Below, piece after piece: positions 9,691-17,915 of a stretch of 64,000 nucleotides of DNA (the stretch's first letter is position 1; every line of letters starts with the position of its first letter). The notes under the pieces are model-generated. The model was not told where the DNA came from. It worked only from the letters and a program-made list of their open reading frames with translations, and did not search any database. This DNA comes from Microbulbifer celer (GTDB lineage Bacteria > Pseudomonadota > Gammaproteobacteria > Pseudomonadales > Cellvibrionaceae): positions 1,267,501 to 1,331,500 of the forward strand of contig NZ_CP087715.1 of NCBI RefSeq assembly GCF_020991125.1, in the 5' to 3' direction. The translations under genes were made by a program, and so were the position numbers.

Positions 9691-11175
9691 ATGAGCCCCG
9701 CAAGTGCCCCGATCATTTCCAAAGTCTGGAGTTTCTGCACCACCCTGCGCGACGATGGTGTGGGCTATGGAGACTATCTGGAGCAGCTCACCTACCTGAT
9801 CTTCCTGAAGATGGCGGATGAGTACGCCAAACCGCCCTACGAGCGGGAGGTGGGCATCCCGAAGAAGTACGCCTGGCCAACCCTGAAGAACAAGAAGGGC
9901 GCTGAGCTGGAGGTGCATTACGTCGAGCTGCTGATGGCGCTGGGCAAAAAGAAAGGATTACTGGGGCAGGTGTTCACCAAGGCCCAGAACAAGATCCAGG
10001 ACCCGGCCAAGCTGGCGCGTCTGATCGAGATGATCGACAGCACCCAGTGGCTGGTGATGGGGGCCGATGTCAAGGGCGATATCTACGAAGGGTTGTTGGA
10101 GCGCAACGCCGAGGATACCAAGTCCGGTGCTGGGCAGTACTTCACGCCCCGTGCGTTGATCCGGGCCATGGTGGAGTGCGTGCGCCCGGAGCCGGGCAAG
10201 ACCATTGCCGACCCGGCCTGCGGCACCGGTGGCTTCTTTCTCGCGGCCTACGATTTTCTGGTGGAAAACCACAAGTTGGACAGGGAGCAGAAAGACTTCC
10301 TCAAGCACGACACTTTTGCCGGCAATGAGATTGTTGCCAATACCCGCCGCCTGTGCCTGATGAACATGTTCCTGCACAACATTGGCGAGATAGACGGCGA
10401 GGGCGCGGTGTCGCCCAACGATGCCCTGGTGGCGCCGCCATCCGACACCGTGGACTATGTGCTGGCCAATCCGCCCTTCGGCAAGAAGAGCTCCATGAGT
10501 TTTACCAACGACGAAGGCGAGCAGGAAACCGACGACCTCACCTACAACCGCCAGGACTTCTGGGCCACCACTTCCAACAAACAGCTCAATTTCGTGCAGC
10601 ATATCCGCGCCATGCTGAAAACCACCGGCAGGGCCGCGGTGGTGGTCCCGGACAATGTGCTGTTCGAGGGCGGCGCCGGTGAGACGGTTCGCCGCAAGCT
10701 GCTGGAAACCACCGACCTGCACACCATCCTGCGCCTGCCCACAGGCATCTTCTATGCCCATGGGGTCAAGGCCAACGTGCTGTTTTTCGATAACCGCGAA
10801 GCCAGCCCCAAGCCGTGGACGAAGAAGGTATGGTTTTACGATTACCGCACCAATATTCATCACACCTTGAAGAAAAAGCCGCTGCGCTTTGAGCATTTGG
10901 AAGATTTCATCAAGTGCTACAAGCCGGAGAACCGCAACAAGCGCAGAGCGACATGGCACCCGGAGAAAAGAACAGATGGGCGTTGGCGCAGCTTCAGCTA
11001 TGAGGAGTTGGTTGCCCGGGACAAGGCAAGCCTGGATGTTTTCTGGCTGAAGGACAAAAGCCTGACCGACCTCGATAACCTGCCGGAACCGGATGAGCTG
11101 GCGGAAGAAATCATCGAGAACCTGGAGGCGGGGCTCAACAGCTTTCGGGAGGTTTTGGGGCAGTTGCGGGGGTGA
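9691..11175 (+). CDS. hsdM: Type I restriction enzyme, M (methylase) subunit
   Basis: N6-adenine methyltransferase subunit of the type I complex, which also needs HsdS. The 494 residues begin with an HsdM_N-type helical domain (LEQLTYLIFLKMADE). The catalytic domain has YFTPRALIRAMVE near 150, the SAM-binding DPACGTGGFF near 174 and the catalytic NPPF at 260-263. An AAGGA ribosome site lies 8 bases before ATG 9691, and the gap from the preceding gene is only 9 bases. In most type I operons hsdM abuts hsdS. Here two accessory genes separate them, yet the spacing still suggests a single transcript. Confidence 0.96.
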   Translation: MSPASAPIISKVWSFCTTLRDDGVGYGDYLEQLTYLIFLKMADEYAKPPYEREVGIPKKYAWPTLKNKKGAELEVHYVELLMALGKKKGLLGQVFTKAQNKIQDPAKLARLIEMIDSTQWLVMGADVKGDIYEGLLERNAEDTKSGAGQYFTPRALIRAMVECVRPEPGKTIADPACGTGGFFLAAYDFLVENHKLDREQKDFLKHDTFAGNEIVANTRRLCLMNMFLHNIGEIDGEGAVSPNDALVAPPSDTVDYVLANPPFGKKSSMSFTNDEGEQETDDLTYNRQDFWATTSNKQLNFVQHIRAMLKTTGRAAVVVPDNVLFEGGAGETVRRKLLETTDLHTILRLPTGIFYAHGVKANVLFFDNREASPKPWTKKVWFYDYRTNIHHTLKKKPLRFEHLEDFIKCYKPENRNKRRATWHPEKRTDGRWRSFSYEELVARDKASLDVFWLKDKSLTDLDNLPEPDELAEEIIENLEAGLNSFREVLGQLRG

Positions 11176-11384
11176 GTGGCTACTCAATACTCCAGTTTCG
11201 GAGTTCAGATCGAAAAAAAAATCGTCATAGATCCGCGTACTTCCGCCCCTCAATCTTCGCATGGACCACTAGCCTCCTAAAGTAAGCGCCGCTGAATACA
11301 AACCACCGACAGATGGGTAAACCGTAGCGAGTTGATTGCCCCGGAGCGTTAAGTTAGGCTCGGCGGTCACTTTCGGAACTGCAA
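11176..11384. other. Gap between hsdM and toxin-like gene with repeat ends
   Basis: No gene is seen here. Two short shared sequences are present. AGTTTCGGAGTTCA at 11194-11207 recurs inverted at 14096-14109, so the pair encloses the toxin-like cassette. GCATGGACCACTAGC at 11259-11273 is identical to both ends of the inverted-repeat element at 55053-55229. An A9 run (about 11213-11221) inside CGA...TCG is also present. These may be scars of cassette or small-element insertion. Confidence 0.45.
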
Positions 11385-13391
11385 GTGGATAAGGAAATGT
11401 CTCTTTGCGAACTCACGGATGACTTGGGTAATTTGTACCATCTCTCGGTAGGTCACCGATTCTTTCCTGTAGACCCAGGTGAATATTTCGCGGCTGTGGA
11501 GGCCGTTCAGCGGATCGATGGAGGACAACTGTTCAGAGCCGAATACGAAATATTCCACCCTCACAACATTGAACCCCGCCAGAGCTTGGAGCAGCGTCTG
11601 GGCCCAAACTGGCTGCACACCGCAAGTCTGGCGGCCTCCTATCTTTATCCCGGGCATTGGGGCATCATCCTCGATGCCATTCGCCACGGCGAGCTGCGTT
11701 TCAGCAAAATCGCCTCCGCCAAACCGGCCACACCAGTTGAAGAAGATAACCGAAGTATACTTCGGGTAAAGATTCGTCAGGCCCTGGCCGCGATCATTGT
11801 TCAGGAAATGGCTGAAGCCCGCCGGCACGCGCGTGCAATGGCAGTGGAAACGCCTATTAACCGCAAACTGATCCTCGCTGGTGGTTTTCTGACGAGCTTG
11901 GGAAATGCGGGCGCGGACTTGGTCCAGTGGCTCAAGGAGGTCAACGATGTAATCAGCCCTCTGCAGCGCAGCCTTCGGGGTATTCATGCCAGTCACCGGG
12001 CTTTGCAGAGCTATGGTGAAGAAGGCGAAGGCTTTCTGGCCACCTATCAGGATGAATATCTCACGGCGGAAAAGCGTGAAGTGGTACAGGTACTCGGCTT
12101 CGACCCCACCGCTATCACCCGGGAGCAATTCCACCAAGCCACGGAACTCGCCGACCTGATCTGGGAAGACCCGGCCCTGCAGGCCGACCTGCGCCGCTTC
12201 GTAAAGGACTACGTCAAAGCACAGCACCCTATCGAAATCACCGAATTCGCGGGCGCCGCGGCCTTTGAGGTACTTTTTACTGTAGTGCTGGTGGCGATCA
12301 CCGCCGGAACTGGCCTTGGGGTCAGCCTGGCAGCGCAGACCAGACACCTCGCCCGCTTTCGCAGAGTGGGAGAGCTGTTGGTGGAATTTGGGGAGCAGGT
12401 AAAAAAGGCCAGGAGCCTCAAAAGACACGGCAGATCGGAAAAGCCAGCGCCCGACTTCGCCGACTTTGAAGTTCTGGAAGAGGCTGATGCACCCAAACCG
12501 GTCGAACCCGCCTCCACAAGCGACAAGCCCAAGTCAAAGGGAAAGACCGATTTCAGCCAGCGCAAAGGCATCCCGCCGGCCTCGCTCGATGATGCCGTGG
12601 AGCGCCTCAACTCCATGAAGAAGGAGATTGCCAGAAACGGCTATCAGCCCAAATATAGCGACGCGGAACTGAAGGCCATGGTGGAGGCTGGAGATGTCTC
12701 CAAAGAGCGCTATCAGGTACGCTTTATGGAAAGCCGCTACCTTACCTTCAATGGTGGGCCCGGGTTACTGGGCGCGCCCATGCGGGGTGTCAGCGGCAGT
12801 GGCGCCAAGTACTGGTCCACCAGTTTCGATCAGCTGGAAGATGCGGATACCGATGTGCGCGTGATTTCAGAGAAACTGGGGCTGGACTACGACCCAAAAA
12901 ACAAATACGCCCTGATCGTAATCGACGCCGAAAAGGCCGCACCGCTTACCGGCGTTAAAAGCGTACCGGCCACGTTTGATAATGTCAGTGAGTTTGCCAA
13001 TATGGAATTGCCAGATAAATTCCCCAAGGAGTTTACCGATGCGGCGATGACGCCGGAGTTTCAGGACCTGTATACGCGGCATTATCAGGCGGCGGTGGAT
13101 GGGGGCTTCCTCAAAAACTCCTGGTCTACCGATACGAAAAGATTTGGGGAATACCTCGATACCACCGACCTTTCCCTGGAAGACATGGAACTCCTTAAGC
13201 AACGCATGGAAATGCAAAGCAAGGTAGGAAACAACCAGTACTACGAGGGCAATGGGCTAACCAGAGACAACATCGCCGAATCCGACAATAACTTTGGTGC
13301 GGTGGAAACCCTTAATTTTGAACGAAAACCGGTCAACCTGCAGCAACTGGAAGAGGCCGGGGCCATAACTTATGTCTCCAAGGGGTTATAA
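11385..13391 (+). CDS. Putative polymorphic-toxin-like protein
   Basis: A 668-residue protein I cannot assign to a named family. Residues 1-285 are mixed helical (YFAAVEAVQRIDGG, LGPNWLHTASLAASYLYPG). About 288-315 is one strongly hydrophobic stretch (VLFTVVLVAITAGTGLGVSLA). A basic and Pro/Lys-rich linker (about 330-390) leads to a C-terminal domain of about 275 residues with KYWSTS near 475 and GNNQYYEGNGL. A trafficking region, membrane segment, linker and compact C-terminus followed at once by a small acidic gene resembles secreted effector or polymorphic-toxin layouts, and a decayed copy lies downstream. GTG 11385 has a CGGAA site; ATG 11397 is possible. The toxin assignment is inference, and no secretion-system gene is in the window. 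Confidence 0.5.
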   Translation: MDKEMSLCELTDDLGNLYHLSVGHRFFPVDPGEYFAAVEAVQRIDGGQLFRAEYEIFHPHNIEPRQSLEQRLGPNWLHTASLAASYLYPGHWGIILDAIRHGELRFSKIASAKPATPVEEDNRSILRVKIRQALAAIIVQEMAEARRHARAMAVETPINRKLILAGGFLTSLGNAGADLVQWLKEVNDVISPLQRSLRGIHASHRALQSYGEEGEGFLATYQDEYLTAEKREVVQVLGFDPTAITREQFHQATELADLIWEDPALQADLRRFVKDYVKAQHPIEITEFAGAAAFEVLFTVVLVAITAGTGLGVSLAAQTRHLARFRRVGELLVEFGEQVKKARSLKRHGRSEKPAPDFADFEVLEEADAPKPVEPASTSDKPKSKGKTDFSQRKGIPPASLDDAVERLNSMKKEIARNGYQPKYSDAELKAMVEAGDVSKERYQVRFMESRYLTFNGGPGLLGAPMRGVSGSGAKYWSTSFDQLEDADTDVRVISEKLGLDYDPKNKYALIVIDAEKAAPLTGVKSVPATFDNVSEFANMELPDKFPKEFTDAAMTPEFQDLYTRHYQAAVDGGFLKNSWSTDTKRFGEYLDTTDLSLEDMELLKQRMEMQSKVGNNQYYEGNGLTRDNIAESDNNFGAVETLNFERKPVNLQQLEEAGAITYVSKGL

Positions 13392-13949
13392 ATGAGCTGG
13401 ATACAAAAACCGAAATACCCGGTAAAAGAACAGTTACCTAAAATCGAGCACCATGAGCAGATTCCGTCCGGAGCAGTGGAACTCGCCCGAATGATAGAGC
13501 CCAACGAGGACGACATAATGGTCCTCGTTCGGCAAGGCGACTACCTGTCTATTTTGCAAGCAGATAAAGAGCCGAGAAAGCTCAGAAATGGAAAACTCAT
13601 ATATTCCTGTAGCCAAAACGATTTTCCACTGGGGGTTCTGCCATGGTTTTCCAAGGCCCTCACCGAATTCCAAAAACCACCGGCAGAAGGTGGGCTGCAC
13701 GCGGGCGCTATGACTAGTCCGGACGAGGAAGTGGAAGGGGAGATGCTTTGTATTGAGCGCGCGATGAACGCGGGCCCTGGTATAGGTGGCTATGCTGTTG
13801 TTAACTGGTCCCGGAAAAGCCGATTGGTGCGTTTAGAGGGACACTTTAGACCGCAAGAAGTCACCTTCGCAGACAACCTCCTTTACGATTCTGGAATGCT
13901 AGACCTTGTCAAAGACCTGGGTGAAAAGTACCGTCGCGGCGAGCTGTAG
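13392..13949 (+). CDS. Probable immunity protein of the toxin-like gene
   Basis: A 185-residue soluble protein with no signal peptide or membrane segment and no family I recognise. ATG 13392 directly follows the TAA of the preceding gene, so the two are almost certainly co-translated. It contains PNEDDIMVLVRQGDYL, LPWFSKALTEFQKPPAEGGL and GPGIGGYAVVNWSRKSR. A small cytoplasmic-looking protein encoded right behind a large toxin-like gene is the usual position of a cognate immunity protein. That is the only basis for the label. Confidence 0.5.
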   Translation: MSWIQKPKYPVKEQLPKIEHHEQIPSGAVELARMIEPNEDDIMVLVRQGDYLSILQADKEPRKLRNGKLIYSCSQNDFPLGVLPWFSKALTEFQKPPAEGGLHAGAMTSPDEEVEGEMLCIERAMNAGPGIGGYAVVNWSRKSRLVRLEGHFRPQEVTFADNLLYDSGMLDLVKDLGEKYRRGEL

Positions 13950-13965
13950 ATTCCCGCCGTACCAT

Positions 13966-14036
13966 CAAAGAGCAATACAATCGGGCCACGGAACTCGCCG
14001 ACCTGATCTGGGAAAGCCCGGCCCTGCGCCGCTTTA
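13966..14036 (+). pseudogene. Remnant of a second toxin-like gene
   Basis: About 70 bases after the immunity gene repeat part of the toxin-like gene. Thirty bases from 13985 (GCCACGGAACTCGCCGACCT and onward) are identical to 12138-12167. The match resumes with CCCGGCCCTGC and, after an in-frame 12-base gap, GCCGCTT. It encodes ATELADLIWE again, but no start codon or long frame remains. This looks like the stump of a paralogous cassette left by recombination. Confidence 0.7.
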
Positions 14037-14160
14037 CCACGCGCGAGGCCCTTTTTATTTTCAGGTCAATGAGTTACGTGATTTTTCACTCCAAATGAAC
14101 TCCGAAACTCGGCTTTTTCTGCTTCCGTTAAAGGGTCCATGAATAGCATGGAGCCAACTG

Positions 14161-15234
14161 TCAATTGGCCAGCGGATCCGCCTCGGCATCGTAGGGCAGT
14201 TCCAGTAATTCCAGCACGCGTCCATCCGCCAGCTGCAGGGTCTCGCCATCTGCGACCTTGCGGTTGGTCAGTACTGCGAGCATGTCGATCGTTGATCCTC
14301 CTTCGCAGGCGAGTACCAGGTTACCCACGCTGGAACCGCCGGTGGCGGTAAAGATTTCGTCGCCTGGTGCGGGCAGTTCGCCGTTGTCGATACGTGCCCG
14401 GTACAGTCGACGCTTGGCGGCGCCCAGATATTGCATACGGGCGACCACTTCCTGGCCGGTATAGCAGCCCTTCTTGAAGTTGACCCCGCCCAGTACCTGC
14501 AGATTCAGCATTTGTGGAATAAACATTTCGCTGGTGGCGGCGTACAGCTGAGGAATGCCGGCATCAATTTGCTGTTGCACCCAATGCGAGTAGTTGCCGG
14601 GCGTGGCCGGTTTTTCTGCAAGTTTTTGCCACAGGTCCGCGGCCTGGTCTATCGGCAGGCCGATTGCCACCTGTCGCTCCTGTAGCATGACGGCGATGGC
14701 GCGGTGGCCGTTGTGATCGAAAGTAGCCAGTTTCCCGGGAGTCAGATCGTCGCTGCTGTGGTGGGCCAGGCTCAGCAGGTTGCTGGCACTGGTGCCAGCT
14801 TCGCGACCGCTGAAGCCGAGCCAGTGGTAGGTGTCGCTGATGTCGGTGAGTTCGGTTTTGAAAAACACCGCGTATTTTTTCAGTGCCGCCAGCGCGATGG
14901 GGGCCAGGTCCCGGGGCAACAGCAGGATGAATTCACTCTGGTCGATTTTCAGGGCCTGAAATGCGCTGATCATCCGTCCCTTGGGGTTGCAGTGGCTGCC
15001 CAGTGTGCTGTGTCCGTCCGGTAGGTTGACCAGATCACAGGTGAGCTGCCCCTGGAGAAACTTCTGGCTGTCCGGTCCCGTGACCGAGATAGCCCCGAGC
15101 GGGCTCAGGTCAACCAGTTGTAGCTCGCCCTGTTGTAGCTCGACGTTGTGGGCACTTTCCGTAAAACGGGCGGCGCCGTTCTTCCACTGGGCGCCCATGC
15201 CGGTAAGAAAGTCCTGCCACTGCTGTTGATCCAT
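14161..15234 (-). CDS. ygfZ: Folate-binding protein YgfZ (tRNA-modifying factor)
   Basis: Cytoplasmic folate-dependent protein of the GcvT-like fold that supports iron-sulfur enzymes such as MiaB and hence tRNA thiolation. The 357 residues include LVDLSPLGAISVTGPDSQKFLQGQLTCDL near the N-terminus and the family hallmark KGCYTGQEVVARMQY near residue 255, whose Cys is the conserved functional residue. It is read toward the accessory island, and its 3' end forms the right-hand island border. It is divergent from sdhE, the usual gammaproteobacterial arrangement. Confidence 0.93.
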   Translation of the reverse strand: MDQQQWQDFLTGMGAQWKNGAARFTESAHNVELQQGELQLVDLSPLGAISVTGPDSQKFLQGQLTCDLVNLPDGHSTLGSHCNPKGRMISAFQALKIDQSEFILLLPRDLAPIALAALKKYAVFFKTELTDISDTYHWLGFSGREAGTSASNLLSLAHHSSDDLTPGKLATFDHNGHRAIAVMLQERQVAIGLPIDQAADLWQKLAEKPATPGNYSHWVQQQIDAGIPQLYAATSEMFIPQMLNLQVLGGVNFKKGCYTGQEVVARMQYLGAAKRRLYRARIDNGELPAPGDEIFTATGGSSVGNLVLACEGGSTIDMLAVLTNRKVADGETLQLADGRVLELLELPYDAEADPLAN

Positions 15235-15387
15235 ACTGCGCTCACTGGTCCTGATAGGGGGTCTGAATGGGGTGTCTGGTAAGAGTCTGCTGAGAAATCT
15301 GCTGAAAAAGAGTATCTGGGGATTTTCCGCAGGATTTCAAGGTTGCGGTATACTCCGCGAAATTTCGACAGCAATTTGGAAAGAAGT

Positions 15388-15633
15388 ATGGATCGCAATC
15401 GCCTGTTTTGGGCCAGTCGCCGCGGCATGTTGGAGCTGGACCTGGTGCTGCAGCCGTTTCTGGAGAACGTGTACGAGACCCTGGCGCCAGAAGATCAGCA
15501 GCGCTATATCAAGTTGCTGGATGAACAGGATCAGGATCTGTTCTCTTGGTTCCTGCGTCGCGAAGATCCGCAGGATGAAGACCTCAAGCGTATCGTGCAG
15601 ATAATCCGTGACAACACCGGCCTGCAGGAATAA
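15388..15633 (+). CDS. sdhE: FAD assembly factor SdhE
   Basis: Small cytoplasmic chaperone that promotes covalent FAD attachment to the succinate dehydrogenase flavoprotein. From ATG 15388 (GGAAAGAAG immediately upstream) the protein is 81 residues. It has the essential RGxxE motif as R12-G13-M14-L15-E16 and the acidic EDQQRY...DLFSWF segment. The frame extends upstream to an ATG at 15343, but the family length and ribosome site favour 15388. A TATACT box at 15351-15356 is a candidate -10 element. Confidence 0.93.
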   Translation: MDRNRLFWASRRGMLELDLVLQPFLENVYETLAPEDQQRYIKLLDEQDQDLFSWFLRREDPQDEDLKRIVQIIRDNTGLQE

Positions 15634-16084
15634 TCCCTCCCACCAGAACGCCCCTCGCGCTCATCCGGAGCGCAGCGCCAGGTTATCCTGCAATCTGGCG
15701 CCTTCCCTGTTGCTGCGTGGCTTGCTCGCCTTGGCCGCGCTGCAGTCGATCACCTTTCTCGCCCTGGCCGGGCTACCGCCGGGGGTGTTTGTGCTATTGC
15801 TGGTGGCCGCAACTGTCGTCGTCATAGCCGAATATCGTCGCCTCAATGCCATCAGCGGGCGGTTGACCACCCGTGAGCGCCGCTGGTTCTGGCGCCAAGG
15901 GGGGCTGCAGCGGGAATTCCAGTTCCGCGGTGAGCTGGTACTGTGGCGCTGGCTGATTGTCATTAATGGGCGCGACCTGGACGGCAGGCGGGTACAGCTG
16001 GTGTTGGCGCGGGACAGTGTCAGTGGGGATGACTGGCGCCGCTTGCAGGCGGCGCTGCGCTATTCCCGCGCCGGCGCCACCTGA
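15608..16084 (+). CDS. YgfX-family membrane protein
   Basis: A 158-residue inner-membrane protein with two hydrophobic segments (LLLRGLLALAALQSITFLAL and GVFVLLLVAATVVVIAEY, about 34-75). A WRW-containing C-terminal part ends DDWRRLQAALRYS, as in YgfX (CptA), the usual partner encoded next to sdhE. The only upstream start in frame is GTG 15608, inside the sdhE 3' end (26-base overlap), so translational coupling is likely. The N-terminal 25 residues are poorly conserved, and a later non-ATG start is possible. Confidence 0.75.
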   Translation: MTTPACRNNPSHQNAPRAHPERSARLSCNLAPSLLLRGLLALAALQSITFLALAGLPPGVFVLLLVAATVVVIAEYRRLNAISGRLTTRERRWFWRQGGLQREFQFRGELVLWRWLIVINGRDLDGRRVQLVLARDSVSGDDWRRLQAALRYSRAGAT

Positions 16085-16094
16085 AGTCCCGTGC

Positions 16095-17729
16095 TTATGT
16101 GGGCTCGATAAATTGCTGTTGGCCGGCAAAGTTTTCCGGTACCAGGATGGTGTCCATGGCCAGTTCCCGTAGACCCTGATAATCCAGCGAGTAATGCAGA
16201 CCTCGGCTTTCTCGCCGGTCCAGTGCCGAGCGGATGATCAGCTCGGATACGACCGCCAGGTTGCGCAGTTCGATCAGGTCGCTGGTAATCCGGTAGTTGG
16301 CGTAGAATTCCCGGATTTCCTGCTGTAGCAGTTTCACCCGGTGTTGCGCCCGCAGCAGGCGTTTGCGGGTGCGCACAATACCGACAAAGTCCCACATAAA
16401 CCGCCGCAGCTCATCCCAGTTGTGCGAAATCACTACGTCTTCGTCGGAATCGGTTACCCGTGAGGCATCCCAGGCCAGTGCGGGGCGTGGCGGGGTGACT
16501 TTGCCGATGGTCTGTTCAATATGCAGTGCGGCGGAGCGACCATACACCAGGCACTCCAGCAGGGAGTTGCTGGCCAGCCGGTTGGCGCCGTGGAGGCCGG
16601 TAAACGTGGTCTCGCCGATGGCGTAGAGCTGGTCCAGATCCGTACGGCCGTGTTCATCCACCATGACGCCGCCACAGGTATAGTGGGCCGCGGGCACCAC
16701 CGGAATCGGCTCTTTGGTGATGTCGAACCCGTATTCCAGGCACTTTTTATACACCGTAGGGAAGTGCTCGCGTACAAACTGGGCGTCCTTATGGGAGATG
16801 TCCAGATAGAGGCAGTCTGCCCCCAGGCGTTTCATCTCATGGTCGATGGCGCGGGCGACAATATCCCGCGGAGCCAGCTCTTCACGTTTGTCAAAGCGGT
16901 GCATAAAGCGCTGGCCGCTGGGTAGTTTGAGTTGTGCCCCTTCGCCGCGCAGGGCCTCGGTGATCAGCATCGACTTGGCTTTGGGGTGATAGAGGCAGGT
17001 GGGGTGGAACTGGTTGAATTCCATGTTTGCCACCCGGCAGCCTGCGCGCCAGGCCATGGCGATGCCATCGCCGCTGGCGCCGTCGGGATTACTGGTGTAC
17101 AGATAGGCTTTTGAAGCGCCACCTGTGGCCAGTACGACCGCGCGGCCCTGGAAGACCTCTACCTGTTCATTGGTCTTGTTGTACACGTAGCAGCCAGCGC
17201 AGCGAAAACGGCCGGTATTGGCGTCTGGCTGGCGGATCAGGTCAAGGGCGATATGGTGCTCAAAGCAGTCAATATTGGGGGTGTTGCGGACCTGTTCGAT
17301 CAGGGTGCTGTGCACCGCACGGCCGGTGGCGTCGGCGCTGTGGATGATACGCCGGTGGCTGTGGCCGCCCTCTTTGGTAAGGTGGTACTCGCCGCTGTCT
17401 TCGCGGGTAAAGTCGACGCCTTCATCGATCAGCCACTGAATGGCATTGCGGCTGTTTTCCACCGTAAATCGCACTGCGTCCGGGTGGCAGAGGCCGGCAC
17501 CGGCATCTAGAGTATCGGCTACATGCGCGTCGACCGAATCGAGTTCATCCAGGACAGCGGCAATGCCGCCCTGGGCAAACCAGGTGGAGCCATCCTGCAG
17601 GCGTTGTTTCGACAACAGGGCTACTCGATGGCGCTTTGCGAGGTGCAAAGCCAAGGTCAGGCCGGCGGCACCACTGCCAATGACCAATACATCGTAATCC
17701 TGTGACGGTGCGTTTTCCTGTTCGTTCAT
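16095..17729 (-). CDS. nadB: L-aspartate oxidase
   Basis: FAD enzyme that oxidises L-aspartate to iminoaspartate, the first step of de novo NAD synthesis. It has 544 residues. The FAD-binding loop [16 protein letters not shown] is at about 16-31, [14 protein letters not shown] follows near 48, and an active-site segment [16 protein letters not shown] lies in the middle. [10 protein letters not shown]-type flavin contacts appear as [16 protein letters not shown]. The gene is convergent with ygfX and divergent from rpoE. A TATACT box on the minus strand near 17757-17762 is a plausible -10 element, without a clear -35. Confidence 0.96.
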   Translation of the reverse strand: MNEQENAPSQDYDVLVIGSGAAGLTLALHLAKRHRVALLSKQRLQDGSTWFAQGGIAAVLDELDSVDAHVADTLDAGAGLCHPDAVRFTVENSRNAIQWLIDEGVDFTREDSGEYHLTKEGGHSHRRIIHSADATGRAVHSTLIEQVRNTPNIDCFEHHIALDLIRQPDANTGRFRCAGCYVYNKTNEQVEVFQGRAVVLATGGASKAYLYTSNPDGASGDGIAMAWRAGCRVANMEFNQFHPTCLYHPKAKSMLITEALRGEGAQLKLPSGQRFMHRFDKREELAPRDIVARAIDHEMKRLGADCLYLDISHKDAQFVREHFPTVYKKCLEYGFDITKEPIPVVPAAHYTCGGVMVDEHGRTDLDQLYAIGETTFTGLHGANRLASNSLLECLVYGRSAALHIEQTIGKVTPPRPALAWDASRVTDSDEDVVISHNWDELRRFMWDFVGIVRTRKRLLRAQHRVKLLQQEIREFYANYRITSDLIELRNLAVVSELIIRSALDRRESRGLHYSLDYQGLRELAMDTILVPENFAGQQQFIEPT

Positions 17730-17822
17730 AGAGTTTTCATAGTCCGAAGGGGGGCGTAGTATACGCGATCTTGAAATTTGCTGGTTGGCAGAGCGCTGGC
17801 GGCATTAAATTCAATGGCCCGG

Positions 17823-17851
17823 GGAACTTATGACCGGCTTCTGGTGTCTGG
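17823..17851 (+). promoter_or_regulatory. Candidate sigma-E autoregulatory promoter of rpoE
   Basis: GGAACTT at 17823-17829, a 17-base spacer, then TCTGG at 17847-17851 match the RpoE/AlgU consensus (GGAACTT, about 16-17 bases, TCtgA) except for the last -10 base. The site lies 65 bases before the rpoE start, where autoregulation is known in relatives. Seen by eye; not tested. Confidence 0.6.
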
Positions 17852-17915
17852 TACTTAACAGAATAATCCTCGGCTCCGCGTTCCGATGCGGCGGGGTCGG
17901 TTGTGGGAGTAGGGG

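Noticed and set aside
9958-11262. Long minus-strand frame opposite hsdM
   Set aside because: Mirror of hsdM codon bias with no recognisable domain; hsdM has all its motifs on the plus strand.
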